A DNA stretch of 64,000 nucleotides, taken from Rhipicephalus microplus (taxonomy: Eukaryota; Arthropoda; Arachnida; Ixodida; Ixodidae). Each line of letters opens with the position of its first letter. Positions within the stretch are counted from its first letter, which is position 1. Under the pieces are notes generated by a model. That model saw only the letters and a program-made list of their open reading frames with translations. It had not been told where the DNA came from and made no database searches. Shown here piece after piece: positions 45,050 through 56,862 of the stretch. The position numbers and the translations under genes are program-made. Where the stretch lies: positions 71,415,906 through 71,479,905 of the forward strand of contig NC_134707.1 in assembly GCF_043290135.1 (NCBI RefSeq), read 5' to 3'.

Positions 45050-45715
45050 AGTTCCATGGTGTGCGAGAACCTAAAAAAACTGACACTGTTGTTTCAGTGC
45101 CATCAGCTATGAAGTATTGAAATTGGGGTGCGACACTTCATAAGAAGTGAAGCGATGAAGCTGCTTCAATATGTCAAGCCTTTTGGTGGCATGTTCCCTC
45201 AAAAAAAAAAAAGAAAACATTCCTTATCAGGACAGTCACCACTATATGCATTAACAGCGGCCCGATAACAGAGCGAGATGGAAGTGAGCGAGCAACAATA
45301 TTCCTCGCGGCGTTCCAGTCGCGGTATTATGTGCGCCCGAGAAATCTGCGTTTTTGACAATACTCACTCAACTCGTAGAGCGTCACACGGAAGCTCTATC
45401 TGCATCATGCAGTGTCGATGTCGTGACATGCTTGTAAATAGAATGACCACGCATGCTTACCTTAAAACGAATGCAAATACCTTAAATTCAACGTCTGCCA
45501 CTAATACCCGACAGAATTGCCCACGTATGCGGTTCAGCCAAACAATAGAAACATCTTGATGTTTCCATAGAAATGTCGGGGGTCCTTTCTCGCAATAACT
45601 CATTTGTGCAACATCCGTAGAGTGGCATTTTCGCACACATGACAGCAATTCAGCTACTGCGGTGACACTTTTCGATGTAACTTTACACGCAAAAAAGGGG
45701 GAATAATCATGGTAT
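45050..45715. other. Unassigned sequence
   Basis: A minus-strand frame at 45457-45648 ends at a GTAAGC donor-like site after ADVEFKVFAFVLR, preceded by a mediocre acceptor (GTCGGGTATTAG). It was too weak to list as an exon. Confidence 0.3.
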
Positions 45716-45721
45716 CTAGAG

Positions 45722-45905
45722 TCCGACGTCCGAAAATCATGTTATCATTATGAAAGACGCGGTAGTGAAGGGCTTCGGAACTTTAGATCATCGGCTGTTC
45801 TATAACGTGCACTCATATTCCACAGTACACAGACCTCCACCATACCGTCTCCATCGAATTGCGTGTGCTACTGCCGGGATCGAACCCGTAACCTTCAGGA
45901 AGCAA
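45722..45905 (-). mobile_element. Old Ruka-like SINE, minus orientation
   Basis: The reverse complement shows GGGTTCGATCCCGGCAG (B box), the body and TTCCGAAGCCCTTCACTACC. The head is partly lost and divergence is high. Confidence 0.7.
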
Positions 45906-45909
45906 CGAT

Positions 45910-47440
45910 GACTAAAACATACAATTTCTTACGCGTTTCTTTTATGCACCCGATGATTGTGTTTTGTGGCACATTTCTGTGTTTAACAATTATGCGTGTC
46001 CACTTTTGATGACGTCACATGGGCACAGCTCTCTTTGCACTGATAATGCTGTGCTTTAAAATATGTCTTCTTTTGCGGGGACGCAAAATTATCGCAATGA
46101 CAACATTTAAATAACAACTACGGTAACCTGAATTCCACGTTCGTTGCTGCTAGGAAGCAAAGCAAATGCTAACGGCGGTAAAGCTTCATATATACGTTTC
46201 TGGGAAGCTCGGACACAGAGGCAAATATTAATCTTTCAATAGATCATCTCTCACTACAGAAAGAAAAACAGGTGGTTCCCTCGTCGAGACCCTGAATTAT
46301 GCAGAGCTCAGGCGATTAGGCTTAGTATGCTTCAGATGAGATCATATCTCTCGAGAAGTTTGCTAAGCCGAATTGACCGAGATGTCGACCGAGCGTGCGC
46401 GGATTGTGGCATTCGGCCTTGAGGGCATATGCCCTAGTAGTATCCTGCGTTACGGGACGCGCCACACACCAATTACAGGATTGCCAAAACACCTTCTCAA
46501 GTCCTGCACTTAGAATCCCGTCAATGGCCGTCCAGAGGGCTCGTCAATGAGTGGAGAGGCCTGGCCTCTCGGTTCTGACATGGTAGCAGCAAACGGCGCG
46601 GCGAGGTACTCAGCGGGTCTCTTCCTGTGGTCTCTCGGGACTTCAAGAATGTTTCTTTTTCTCTATGTCTAATCGCACTTTTCCAAGATATCTGGAATTG
46701 GTTCAACCTATGAGTGATAGCATAAATGTTCATTTTCTAGCCACTACGATGTTGTATGATTTGTCTCTTTTTCCACAACCTGTCAGTCTTTCTGTAGTTT
46801 AGTTTTTTAGTTAAAATATTATTAGTGTTGCAAAATAATCACGATGTTTTCTCACAACGAATGTGTGAGAATTTTCTGCTGCTGGAGTTCGTTGTCGATT
46901 CTACTATCAAGACGTATGACTAAGTTATGTTAGCGCACTGCAATAGACAATACTTGATAGTTAGGCATGAACTCTAACTAACTGCATTTGAAACCATTTC
47001 CAGCCGGTAGCAACTAATCCTGCTTTACATCGAATGAGCGTTGCATTAATCAGCCCGTAATACAAGCCGCCAGATTTAGCATGCCCTTAACGTATCAAGG
47101 GCAACGCACACTGGTACTATTAATTATTAATCTTACATTAGCAGGCTTGAATCACAGTTCCGAACATTCTACAAGGAGTAAATGTACGTTACCATTCATG
47201 TGGGCCAAATACACGCTGGATGTTATACACAAAAGCAATCTAGACAGCAAGAAATAGAAGTGTAATTGTGAACAAAAGTTGATGGGAAAATGAGGATAAC
47301 TATGTTATAATAAAGATATTTCAGCCTTTAGAAGTGTAGTTTTATTCTGAAAATCACATTTAATGATACTGCACCAGTAGAACAGCAGACAAACTAAGTA
47401 TCTAAGTTTTGTTCTGTGCTTGGTGTGTCCGCTTGAACCG
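45910..47440. other. Mostly unassigned; possible LTR remnant near 46.4-46.6 kb
   Basis: A GC-rich patch ending GGTTCTGACATGGTAGCAGC resembles an LTR end followed by a TGG-starting primer-binding site, but nothing else supports an element. Elsewhere AT-rich and featureless. Confidence 0.3.
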
Positions 47441-47442
47441 GG

Positions 47443-47512
47443 TTGATTGGTTGAGCAGCGGAGAGACCTTTGTCCTACAGTAGGCGTAGTCCTTATGGTG
47501 ATGATGATGACT
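47443..47512 (+). mobile_element. RTE-like LINE 3' end, very short, plus orientation
   Basis: GGTTGAGCAGCGGAGAGACC, TTTGTCCTACAGTAGGCGTA and a (TGA)n run match the reverse complement of the RTE end at 31878-31935. Only the last 60-70 bases are present. Confidence 0.6.
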
Positions 47513-47519
47513 ACAATTT

Positions 47520-47985
47520 GTCGCAAGTGTACGGCACTTCAAGGGCCCTCTTTATCGCCTGGCAACTAGGTGAAGTCACGTGGTCACTCAGTGCTCAATA
47601 CGAGTCTAAATCAGAACTAAGGATTCTCGAAACCAATGGAAGTTACCTAATGAAGCTTGAAATATAAAAAACATACAAATACAAATAAGCAAAAAGTAGT
47701 AGTTATCGACTTAAAAGTTTTGTAAGAAGAGCCTGATACCCGTGCCACTGATGAGAGCACGTGACCACCTCGGCAAGCACATAATTACCCGAGGAATCGC
47801 CGCATTTCCATTCCTACTCCCCTATCCTGAATATCATAGCAGTGTAGCTTCATTAAGTGCGTGATCTAGAAATTCACTGAGACCAACTGAGAAACAATAC
47901 TAGAGTGCCATATAGCGAGGAAGGAATAATAACGCTAATGCGTGCTTGGGTGTGACATTGTCGAGAAGTTTACCACGGTGTTTTA
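47520..47985. other. Unassigned sequence
   Basis: Nothing recognised. Confidence 0.4.
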
Positions 47986-47989
47986 AATT

Positions 47990-48205
47990 ATACGCGACTG
48001 CTGGGTCCTAAATTGCGGGATCAAATCCCGGCTGCAGTGGCTGCTTTATTGAAGGAGGTGAAAATTTTGTAGGCCCGTGTGCTCAGATTTGTGTGCAAGT
48101 TAAAGAACCCCAAGAGGTCGGAATTTCCAAAGTCCGTCACTACGGCGTTTCTAGTAATCATATGGTGCTTTTGGTACATTAAAATCTACATATCACTCAA
48201 TTATT
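47990..48205 (+). mobile_element. Ruka-like SINE, plus orientation, head eroded
   Basis: GCGGGATCAAATCCCGGCTG (B box), GAGGTGAAAATTTTGTAGGC, AAGTTAAAGAACCCCAAGAG, AATTTCCAAAGTCCGTCACT and a tail ending CACTCAATTA. Confidence 0.8.
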
Positions 48206-48209
48206 AGCA

Positions 48210-49735
48210 TTTATAACTACACCATGTCATACAGAAGCATTACATTAGGATCAGATTACCTGTAAACATGATGTATGATTAAAGCAGCTTCTTTACGACT
48301 GAGGTCACTCCTTGAATGACGTGTTCGCCTTTTTTAATAGCCCGTCCACTTACCACTTAGGTGCTGAAAGTCATCAGATTCCTTGCTGCGAAAGAAAAAT
48401 GGAAAATGTACTGCCGCTGTCTATATTAGAGCAACATTTTTACCACAACATGTCTTTCAAAATCATTCGTCACGTCACAATGATCTTGGGCCACCGAATC
48501 GTACGTGTGCCAGGGGTAGCGTCACGCCACGTGATCCGCTTGAAGCCATGACGGTGCGTGCTGTAGGAGGGTCCATCTTATGTAGGGTTAAAGCAGAAGC
48601 CTAGCTAATGTTCCAGGCGCACACAGTCGTGCCATGCACGATTAACGTCCCCTTTGCGTCGCTTAAGTCATCGCAGCTACATGGTTTCGGATGAATAAGG
48701 CAACAGGCTAGGTCAACAAACAACACTTCATTGCTATACATTAGAAATGAAATGTATATGTCGCGTAGAGACTTCAGATAACAAAGAGTAGACGCTTACA
48801 CCTCGGCCATTGTCATCTTTGACTCAAAGGGGGTTCCGGGTTCGTCCTTCGTATTTTGTCGTCGGTGCCAAGAGAGTGTCCGGCTGTTGGCACGCTAGTT
48901 TTCTTCGCCGTCCCGATTTCCTTTTCCCTGACGAGAATTCGTTCCTTCGCTGAGGGAGGGGAAACTCGTTCCGTGATTAGGGAAAAAGGAATGGTGAGCG
49001 CTGGCCGCAGGGTGTTTCATCCCTTCCCAAGAGGGTTTCTTGACTCTTGTCTCGAAGGGACAGTCATATGTGCTCGCAACTAGGCTGTCGCGCTGCCGTA
49101 AAACAGAAAGGGTGACTGGGCGCACGTGCTCGCCCAAGTGCATGAACGAGGTGTACGCAAGGACTTGACAAAACAAGCAAGAAACACATTTCAGTGATCA
49201 AACATGTATAGCTTCACTAGCACTCATTTTTCACTCTTGCACAACTGTAACATCAGATGACCTCCTGGTGGCATTAGCGAAAACAAGCCAAGTACAAACT
49301 TGGCTTGGAATAACTAGGTTTGCTAGGGTGAACATCTGTCATTTTTTTGGATGACCTTTACAACAGTTTTTCTTTCATCTCTTTTGAACTCATTTTATAG
49401 TCGTCAGCCAACTTAACTAGAACGATGTGAAGCGTGGCCTCGACTGGTTTGACTTGTATGACTGGTTCAAGCCGCGAAGCTGGGAACTGTGGCTGAGATA
49501 ATGCATCTGTGTACTTGCATAGAATGTCGGTATGCATTGGTAACATGTCGGCAACAGAATTCAAAGAAAGAATTGCGCGGCGTCAAAGCCTGTCAGGACA
49601 TGCAGCGGAATATAAAATTTAAGCTTCTTAATTACTTTACTTCAACTGCCAGCATGCTACGAGAATGCATGGGGCTGGAACAATACACCTTAACATTGCT
49701 TCTTTGTGATGTTGAGGCGTTGCCGAAGCAGGATG
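48210..49735. other. Unassigned sequence
   Basis: A GC-richer patch at 48.8-49.15 kb has overlapping frames on both strands and no recognised product; it may be an unclassified repeat. Confidence 0.35.
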
Positions 49736-49740
49736 TTGCT

Positions 49741-50690
49741 TTAAAGGGGCCCTGAAACACTTTTTTGAATAAGCTCGAAAATCTTTCTCTAAAAAAGCGT
49801 GTTGCCTAAAAAATTAACACCGCAAAAATTTTATTATTCTGTCCAGTACGAGCCGAGTTACAAAGATTTGTCACGCACTGCAATTGCATTTTCTTTTTAC
49901 GTCGTCTCGACGAAAGCGCTAGAAGCGGAGTGGGATGGAAGGGGCAAACGAAAAACTTCATGCGCGCATCCTGACCTCGAGCACTTTTTCTTTTTTTTTT
50001 AAAGACGATAGTCTTTCTTGGGGAACTTCGACGCAAAAACATTGGTCTGTCTGTCCGTCTGTCTGTTTTTACATTTGCCTGTTTGTCCACCGCAACCGTG
50101 AACTGGGTACTCTAAACAGCACCAGCCAATACCCCGAATGGCCAACCCCATCCGCAGCGCCCATCAATGTTGCTCAAGGATCAGCGTTCATACGTGTATG
50201 ATCGTCAATTAAAAAGCAATTATTGCGCATATATGAGGCACCATGACAACACGTATATATTCTACATGTTCGCCTTTTACTATAAAATGCGTACATAAGT
50301 AATTCTAAGGACCGTAGCGCTTATCACGCTGCACTCACCATGTAACGCTTGCACGCAGAAGCGAGTGTTTCCAACGCTTTGCGAAGACGACACGGTGGCG
50401 GCACCTGCCCATCGCCTTCCGTTCTACACCTTGTCACCTCTGAAACGGGCACGCGCACCCGTCTCAGAGGCACGTGTTTTGTTTTCTAAAAATAAACTGC
50501 AAGATGGCGCTCTTGTCTCACGTGTGACGTGACTTGATGCGCCCGTTCGCCTTCGCTGCACGCTCGAGGCACTCTAACGCGGCGCCTCCGGAATACCATT
50601 AACCGATTTTCTTGCGCAGAATATCAAATAAACGTTTTGTTCCCTCTGTCCTCACGTAAGAATATCGTCTTTTGTCGACATTTGTGGATT
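49741..50690. repeat. GC-rich interspersed repeat beginning AAAGGGGCCCTGAAACAC
   Basis: A compositionally distinct block that I believe, from memory only, to be a common repeat in tick genomes. It has no coding frame of note. It adjoins the reverse copy of the R40 repeat. Confidence 0.4.
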
Positions 50691-50691
50691 A

Positions 50692-51500
50692 TATGCAGAT
50701 ACGGGGCCAATTTTTTAGGGGCGAAGCTTTGTATAGCGGCACCCATTTGTCCCTCGTAGCCGTTGTAGTAGTGTGTAACAAGTATAACATCTTGACCTCC
50801 AAGGTGGTGCCGGAGAGAGATTTCTTCTGTGCATTGTTAAACAATAAAACATAGTGCTCAATGTACATGCCAATGGCTGCTAAGAGGGAATGATAGACAG
50901 GAGAAGTCGGCTTTTAGTTCACGCGCACGCTGCGAATTTTTTATTGCTCAACAACGCACAGAAGACAAGAAAAGATTGCTACGTTATACTCGCTGGGCGT
51001 ACTAGGTTTAGAAAGATTTAGCGAGCGTTGGGCCGCAGTGCCAAGAATACAGTGAACTAGTATATACCATGAACTCGAGGTGGTTAAAGGTGGGAAGTCG
51101 ACACGAAGCGCAAGCCATAAGAAAGTGTGCGTGGGCCTCTTCTCGTTCAGTCCTTGGAATGTCCGCTGAATGGTGGTGCTTCTTATGAGGAATATATGAT
51201 GAAAAGAGGCGAGATGGTGGCACTTGGAGTGTTGAATAGGTGGACGAACGGACACCCAGACAGATGCATGGACGGATGCACGGATGGTTGCACGCACGGA
51301 TGGGCGCGTGGATGGATGCAGGAGTGGATGCATGGGCAAAAGCAGGGACGGACGCACAGGTGAACGTGCGGACGCACGAACAGATGCACGAACGGACGGG
51401 CGAATGGTAGCACGGGCGGCCACACAGGCGCACGCATGGATGGACGGAAGCAAGAACGTAAGGACGGACGGATGCTTCACCCCACTATCCATCACTCACT
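50692..51500 (-). repeat. R40 repeat, second copy, inverted, with minisatellite
   Basis: In reverse orientation this carries the same series as 39935-40945: the CGTCC-type minisatellite (51230-51480), CATGGTATATACTAGTTCAC, the TGCTCAATGTACATGCCAAT end motif and the GCGGCACCC block. The internal tandem duplication of the 40-kb copy is absent here. The long minus-strand open frame (50941-51495) is repeat-derived. Confidence 0.7.
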
Positions 51501-51509
51501 CCGTGCATA

Positions 51510-52450
51510 TGCTGCCATTTTTTTCTTCAAATTCGCGGGTTTTCAGTGTGAACGCGAAGCACGCGGGGACAAGTAGCGGCCTCCCGCGGCAACCTCTGTA
51601 ACGACCGAGCGCGCCATCTTCAAATCCACCTATGGCCGATAGATGGGCCTATTATGAGTTATTTTTGGGCTTATTCCGTGATTTGTCGAGCGAACAGAAA
51701 GCAATTTTTAGGTGATTTTGATAATTTATTGTGAATTCCAGGCCACGTGTGGAGCTATAGTATTTGGCACGCATATTGTCGACGGCCTCCACTACCGATT
51801 AGCAGCGTTTTCTCACCATGCTCAAAAGGTGTTGTAGGGCCCGTTTAGGCTTTTTGTTTGTAACGCAGACTCCCTCAGAACTAGTCGGATAACGTCTGCA
51901 CTGTATGCTGGAAAATATCTACATTAGCCCAAGAGGTCGCTTTAACCATGTCCATATTTTGTCATGGGCAGGCGGGAGCTGGACATATGCAGCCCGCTCT
52001 TGGCCGACCAGCTTTGAGCTGTCCTGCAGGCTCGCCAAGCCGCCGACAGATTTGTCCAGACTGTACCGATGTGAGAGTTGCTCATTCCGAGCTACAGTGG
52101 TCCCGCCGGATCTCTATATTACTGCTTTAATCAATAAGCTTCCTTTTTTTGAACAAAATCATATTGCATGAATTCATCAGAATCTGAGGTACGGTATCAA
52201 ATCGAATACGGAAGTCACAAAAGTCTCAAATATTTTTCAGCGTATTGCACTCGATTGATCTCAGTGCCATTAATAGCACTTCGCAGTTTTTTTTTTGCAG
52301 AAAATTATAGCTAAATGTTATTGCTTCGTTGCACCCATCAAGTGAATGTAAGCAATGACGACAATGGTGTATAGGTTTGTTTCTGAATTACTAAACTCGA
52401 GAACCCAAAATTAAATCAGCTTCAACCTAGTACTTACAAACCCCAAACAA
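51510..52450. other. Unassigned sequence
   Basis: GC-rich patch near 51.95-52.1 kb without a recognised motif. Otherwise unremarkable. Confidence 0.35.
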
Positions 52451-52915
52451 TTGACAAGCTGGGGGGCATTTTGTTCTGTTTCTTCGTGCTCTTTTTGTGT
52501 AACATTGATTTTTCTGTGCATATTTGTCAATTTTTCATTAAATTGTGTTCCGCTCTATCTGTTTCTTTTGTTCTTCAACTTCTATACCGTTTTTTTGTGT
52601 TTCGTTTTGTCTCTTTGGTATGGTTCCTTCTTTCTTTTTCCATTGTTCTTTCTTTATGTGATTTGGTTTACTCCCTCCTTTCTTCCGTTCGCTCCTTCAA
52701 AACCTAGCCTTCGTTCTCCTCACTCTCGCTTCCCTTTCTCACTCCCGTGCTATACCATAATAATAATATACGTGACTATGCTAAGCTATGCTGCCGTGCT
52801 TGTACGACCGCGTGGTTATGCCGTGCGTCCTTGGACTGCGGTTGCACGCGTAAGAATTATGGCTGGCGGAGATTTTTTTCTTTTTATACTTCTTTTCCAG
52901 CTCTCCGCTTTTTAG
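52451..52915 (+). repeat. Pyrimidine-rich tract directly 5' of a SINE
   Basis: The plus strand is strongly T/C-rich, so it is open for 154 codons of Phe/Leu/Ser-rich sequence, which I regard as composition-driven. A similar tract precedes the SINE at 57.93 kb. Confidence 0.6.
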
Positions 52916-52924
52916 TCTTTCTTC

Positions 52925-53103
52925 CGATGGAGGCTGATTATTTGTAGACCCGTGTGCTAAGGTTTGGGTGCACGTTAAGGAATTCCAGGTGGTCGAAATT
53001 TCCGGAGCCCTCCACTACGGCGTCTATCATAATCATATGGTGGTTTTGGGACGTTAAACCCCACATGTCAATCAATCAATCAATCCATCAATCAATCAAT
53101 ATA
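52925..53103 (+). mobile_element. Ruka-like SINE, 5'-truncated, with (ATCA)n tail
   Basis: GATGGAGGCTGATTATTTGT, GGTTTGGGTGCACGTTAAGG, GTGGTCGAAATTTCCGGAGC, CATATGGTGGTTTTGGGACG, then TCAATCAATCAATC repeats at the 3' end. The head is missing. Confidence 0.8.
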
Positions 53104-53104
53104 T

Positions 53105-53845
53105 TTTCTGTCTTTCTTGCTAACGGCTCTTGTTCTTTCACCAATCAGCGTGATTTTTTCCCACACCGGAACAAATCGGCGCACATGTTCTGTGAGCACA
53201 GCACAAAATGAAGAGTACGAACAGGAAGAAGGGCACGAAGAGATTGCATGTCGGTTCATAATTAAGCCAGCATTTGTAGGTTCTGCGCGAAGAAACGGTT
53301 TTTTTAAGCAGCTCCACTAACGAAATCTCTAATCAGCTGTTTCACTGAGCTAAAACCTTCACACTCAATACCGGAACGGCAGAGTGTGATGCGCAATTTA
53401 TCATGATGTCGTCGCCGAAGTATTCTTCCTGTATGTATGGTTTTCAGATATGAGTGTAGTTCACACCACAAGTATGCATCCTCTTCACCGCGATATAGAC
53501 GTCAGCAGTATGGCACACAGCAAGACGACAAGATGATTGATTCGTGTTTTTGACGCGTGCATGCCATCGGGGCTTGTAATGCAGCCACAGATGCATACAT
53601 CTATACCACGTGCATTTCTATCAGAACATACATGACAGAATGCTTAGTCATCATAGAACAGCAGGTGGTCAAATTCTCGGCAACACATTTTTGGTACATG
53701 TCTTAGGCAGCCGTGCGGTGAACTCTTTACAAATCTGTAACTGTTCACTTATAGTGTCATAATATAGGAGAAGTTTCTAACGCACAGACAAAAACTAGGT
53801 AAATAAAGTTTGATTCGAACGAAGGCGTACGAATTAATGATAAAT
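53105..53845. other. Unassigned sequence
   Basis: Nothing recognised. Confidence 0.4.
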
Positions 53846-53850
53846 GATGA

Positions 53851-53889
53851 CGATGACAATGATGATGATGATGATGATGATGATGATGT
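53851..53889. repeat. (GAT)n microsatellite
   Basis: About 11 GAT units; could be a remnant of an RTE-like tail, but no RTE sequence precedes it. Confidence 0.85.
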
Positions 53890-53894
53890 GTTAG

Positions 53895-54925
53895 TTTTAA
53901 TAGCATGAAGGCTATGCTTCCTCAAAAAGCGCCACTGTAAAAAATTATAAAAGAACAGCAGTGGTTCATGAATGAGGTGATATGTACAGGATATGAACTA
54001 TAAGTTATATCTGACAGAGACGGTAAGCAGGCTGGTAAGCAAGAACAGTGGTCATTGTCTAGCGAAGGCGAATATAGTCCTAATGTCAGATAAATCAAGA
54101 AATAAATTTTCATTTCTTAATTGATGAACTTAGATACAGGCTGACCTAAACACACTAGTTTAGGGTAGCTCATGAAAAAAAAGTGTATTGTTTCAAAACA
54201 AATAAAACACAAAGTAATGTGGGACACTAGATGTGTCGGTAAATAATTGTTGTTGCTGTGGCGTGACTACCACCCACAAACGGCAAGAAAAAGATAACGC
54301 ATGGAGCTTTGTGTGTATGTGTGTGTGTGTATGTGTCTGTAAATACAGTGAGACGTTGCGGCAATCCTAAGTGGCTCACTTTTGGTTTTCTGGTGAAAAG
54401 AAGTCATGAAGCAAGGTCAAGCACAGTGCCAAAGTGAACAAAAAAAACCTTGAGTAAGCTATTTCTGCAACTCACGTTCCTGATGCAGATTAGGCGTTTA
54501 ACTTAAATATTGATATCAAAACAAGGTATCTGAAACCACTGATTTGCGTTTGACAAGAACGTGGTTGCTTTAATTAGTAACAATCTTTGAATTTTACACT
54601 GTTACAATCCGCACGATTATATTAGACCTTTAAGCCAAGGCATATTTTCTAGACAAAGTTTGCATTGTGTAAATGTTTTTTCAGCCGAAAACAGCGAGTT
54701 CAAATGCGAAAATAAGAAAACTGGCATACAAAAGCAGTAAAGCATAGTGTTTCATTTATTGCAACCAAAATGAGATTTTGTACAAAGGTCTTCCGAGCCA
54801 ATTCCTTGAATAAAAAAGTGTTTTATTATCCCACTTGACCAAGTGATAAACTTCCTTTAAGTATTCGTGTTTCAGTAAGTTTCTGATCACCAAATTTTCC
54901 AGAATCTTCCTATGAAAGAACAAGA
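53895..54925. other. Unassigned sequence
   Basis: A GT-rich run at 54311-54345. No coding feature recognised. Confidence 0.4.
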
Positions 54926-54932
54926 AATATAG

Positions 54933-55077
54933 TTTATTTAATGCGTATTTTTTTTAAATCATAAAGCTGAGAATAAAACAATTTTCCAAAGACATTACAG
55001 TCACCAGTCACTAATTCATTTGCTTCTTATAAAGAAGGTTCATGTGAATCAACAGCATCAAGTGGAGCAGGCAGCAC
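54933..55077 (-). CDS. Candidate terminal exon with poly(A) signal
   Basis: The minus strand has a strong acceptor (ATTTTTACCTGATTTCAG) and then, in frame 0, VLPAPLDAVDSHEPSL and a TAA at 55027-55029. AATAAA lies at 54933-54938, about 90 bases after the stop. Another frame (CCLLHLMLLIHMNLLYKKQM, then N and a stop) is also possible. The 59.4-kb candidate ends in phase 0 in one of its frames, so a short transcript joining 63.7, 59.4 and 55.1 kb could be an alternative to the long gene model. No family was recognised. Confidence 0.3.
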
Positions 55078-55089
55078 CTGAAATCAGGT

Positions 55090-55740
55090 AAAAATATCAT
55101 ATTTTTTCGATATTTTGGAGAATCGGACACGTAAGGACTATTTAGGGGCTCATCATAATTACATAGGATGAGGTGTCACTCTGTTTGCCCTGTGGCACCA
55201 TTATGTGTGTATTGCAAGATATTACATCGAGAGTCTCTGAATTTCCCCACCATGTATATAGTTGACTGCCGTTATGAAAGCACTGCAGTACCTACGCGGC
55301 CGGCCATCGCTTTACTTTCTGATGCCAGTGCTTGTCAAGTCTCTGTTTAAACCAAATAATTCCGTGGCCCCTTGAAGTAGCATGCTGGATGTGTAGTTTC
55401 TTCTTCGCTTTCAATGATTTAGCGTGCTGTGTAGCAATGCCCCCGCAGCACCGTCATCAATAAAATAAAGCACTCAGTTGCGTCCCTGTTTTGAGGGCAT
55501 ACCGTAAGAGAGCTCCGAAGTAGTACCCCGTTCTGCTAGGAAGTGGATGCTGTTGCACGCATCGTGAAAGTCGTAGGAAGTGCCCAGCACTTCTTCGCCT
55601 GCCCGTCCGTGATGCTTGCAGTAAGGGCCAAGTGAGTGCAGGCCTGCAGCCTGCTCGGTGTCTATTGGGGGCCAAGATACAATATTTTGTTACACTGTGG
55701 CACAATCTCTTTACTTCCTTTCTTCTAAGCCTCAGATCTT
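55090..55740. other. Unassigned sequence
   Basis: Short frames on both strands; nothing recognised. Confidence 0.4.
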
Positions 55741-55746
55741 TGATCC

Positions 55747-56499
55747 TTACTCTTTTTCCACAGCAGTGAATATATTGGTTCCTTTGGTAGTAAAAAACAA
55801 CACTTCACGATTGGCACCTGAGACGCTGCCCCTCGATGTGATACAAACGCTGTGCAATGCTGGGAGAACTGCCGCCCACAGGAATAGCCACGAAGAATTC
55901 GCTGGTAACTTGAATAATAATAGACGCGAGGGAATATGAAAGAAAATCAGGACAACTGACTGAAACACTTTTTGCAGAGGAGTGACGGATGGAAAGTTTA
56001 CAAAATAAAGAAAAGAAACCCTTCGGAAATTAACGTGATTGGAGGGGACTATATGGCATTCGGAGAAGCCGATGATTTCTGATATCCTAAACTTGCTTAG
56101 ATAACGCGGCGGAGATCTGACGTAATAACATTCACTGTGAATAGACGCCTTTTTCTCATTGGTTAGGCATTTCATAGAACAAATTACGGAATGCGCGAAT
56201 AAGACACCACTTTCTCCCACGTATGCAGGTTGACGGTGTTTGCCGCAAACAACACACCAACAAGACGGAAAGGAAAATAAATCAAATAGGGTTGGAATGC
56301 AAAATTTGTGGTGGCAGTGTAAAGAAAGTGTAGGTGCACCTGTTGCACAGGCATTCAGTGGTGAATGTGCTGTGATGTAAAGACGTAATAAAGGCGTCCA
56401 TGGTGACTGGTCAAACCGATAAAAAAATAAATGAGGGCTGCCTGTCCGAATGGAAGTTCTAATCAGCCTTGAATCACTCCGCTGCTCTCTTACCAGCAA
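55747..56499 (-). CDS. 250-codon open frame of unknown nature
   Basis: A continuous minus-strand frame from an ATG at 56499. The middle is cysteine-rich (SCWCVVCGKHRQPAYVG, then ICSMKCLTNEKKASIHSECY). It has no recognisable domain, no signal peptide and no clear splice sites. The length is unusual for this AT-rich DNA, but the plus strand is also partly open. It may be a transposon remnant or chance. I do not assign a function. Confidence 0.2.
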   Translation of the reverse strand: MLVREQRSDSRLIRTSIRTGSPHLFFYRFDQSPWTPLLRLYITAHSPLNACATGAPTLSLHCHHKFCIPTLFDLFSFPSCWCVVCGKHRQPAYVGESGVLFAHSVICSMKCLTNEKKASIHSECYYVRSPPRYLSKFRISEIIGFSECHIVPSNHVNFRRVSFLYFVNFPSVTPLQKVFQSVVLIFFHIPSRLLLFKLPANSSWLFLWAAVLPALHSVCITSRGSVSGANREVLFFTTKGTNIFTAVEKE

Positions 56500-56862
56500 A
56501 TTATTACTGACTGGGACGTTTAGAAGCTACACACGAATTTTCACGGTGGCTACTCTTTCGAAACAGACTATAAAGAATAACGTGTGAATAGTTACTACTT
56601 TGTCGATTCGAAAGCAATCATCAAAGAGGTTGACCGGGCACTTGTTGCCCAGCAACCAGGACTCGCTTCCCGCCATCCACGTCTTCGAGTGTCGAGAACC
56701 CAGCCGTCGCGTACGGTCACGCAAAATGGGTGTGTTTTTAGGGCCACGGGATACTTCTTAAACAGTGGCAAAACGACCGCGGTGACAACATGGCAGAAAA
56801 AAAACTGGACGTTTCGTATATCATGTCGCCCTCCATTGTAATCACAAAGCTTGCAAGAAGAA

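Noticed and set aside
45457..45500. Minus-strand ADVEFKVFAFVLR with GTAAGC donor
   Set aside because: Mediocre acceptor, 40 bases, no motif; judged a chance splice pair.
52451..52915. 154-codon hydrophobic frame as a membrane protein
   Set aside because: Composition-driven by a pyrimidine-rich tract; no splice or homology support.
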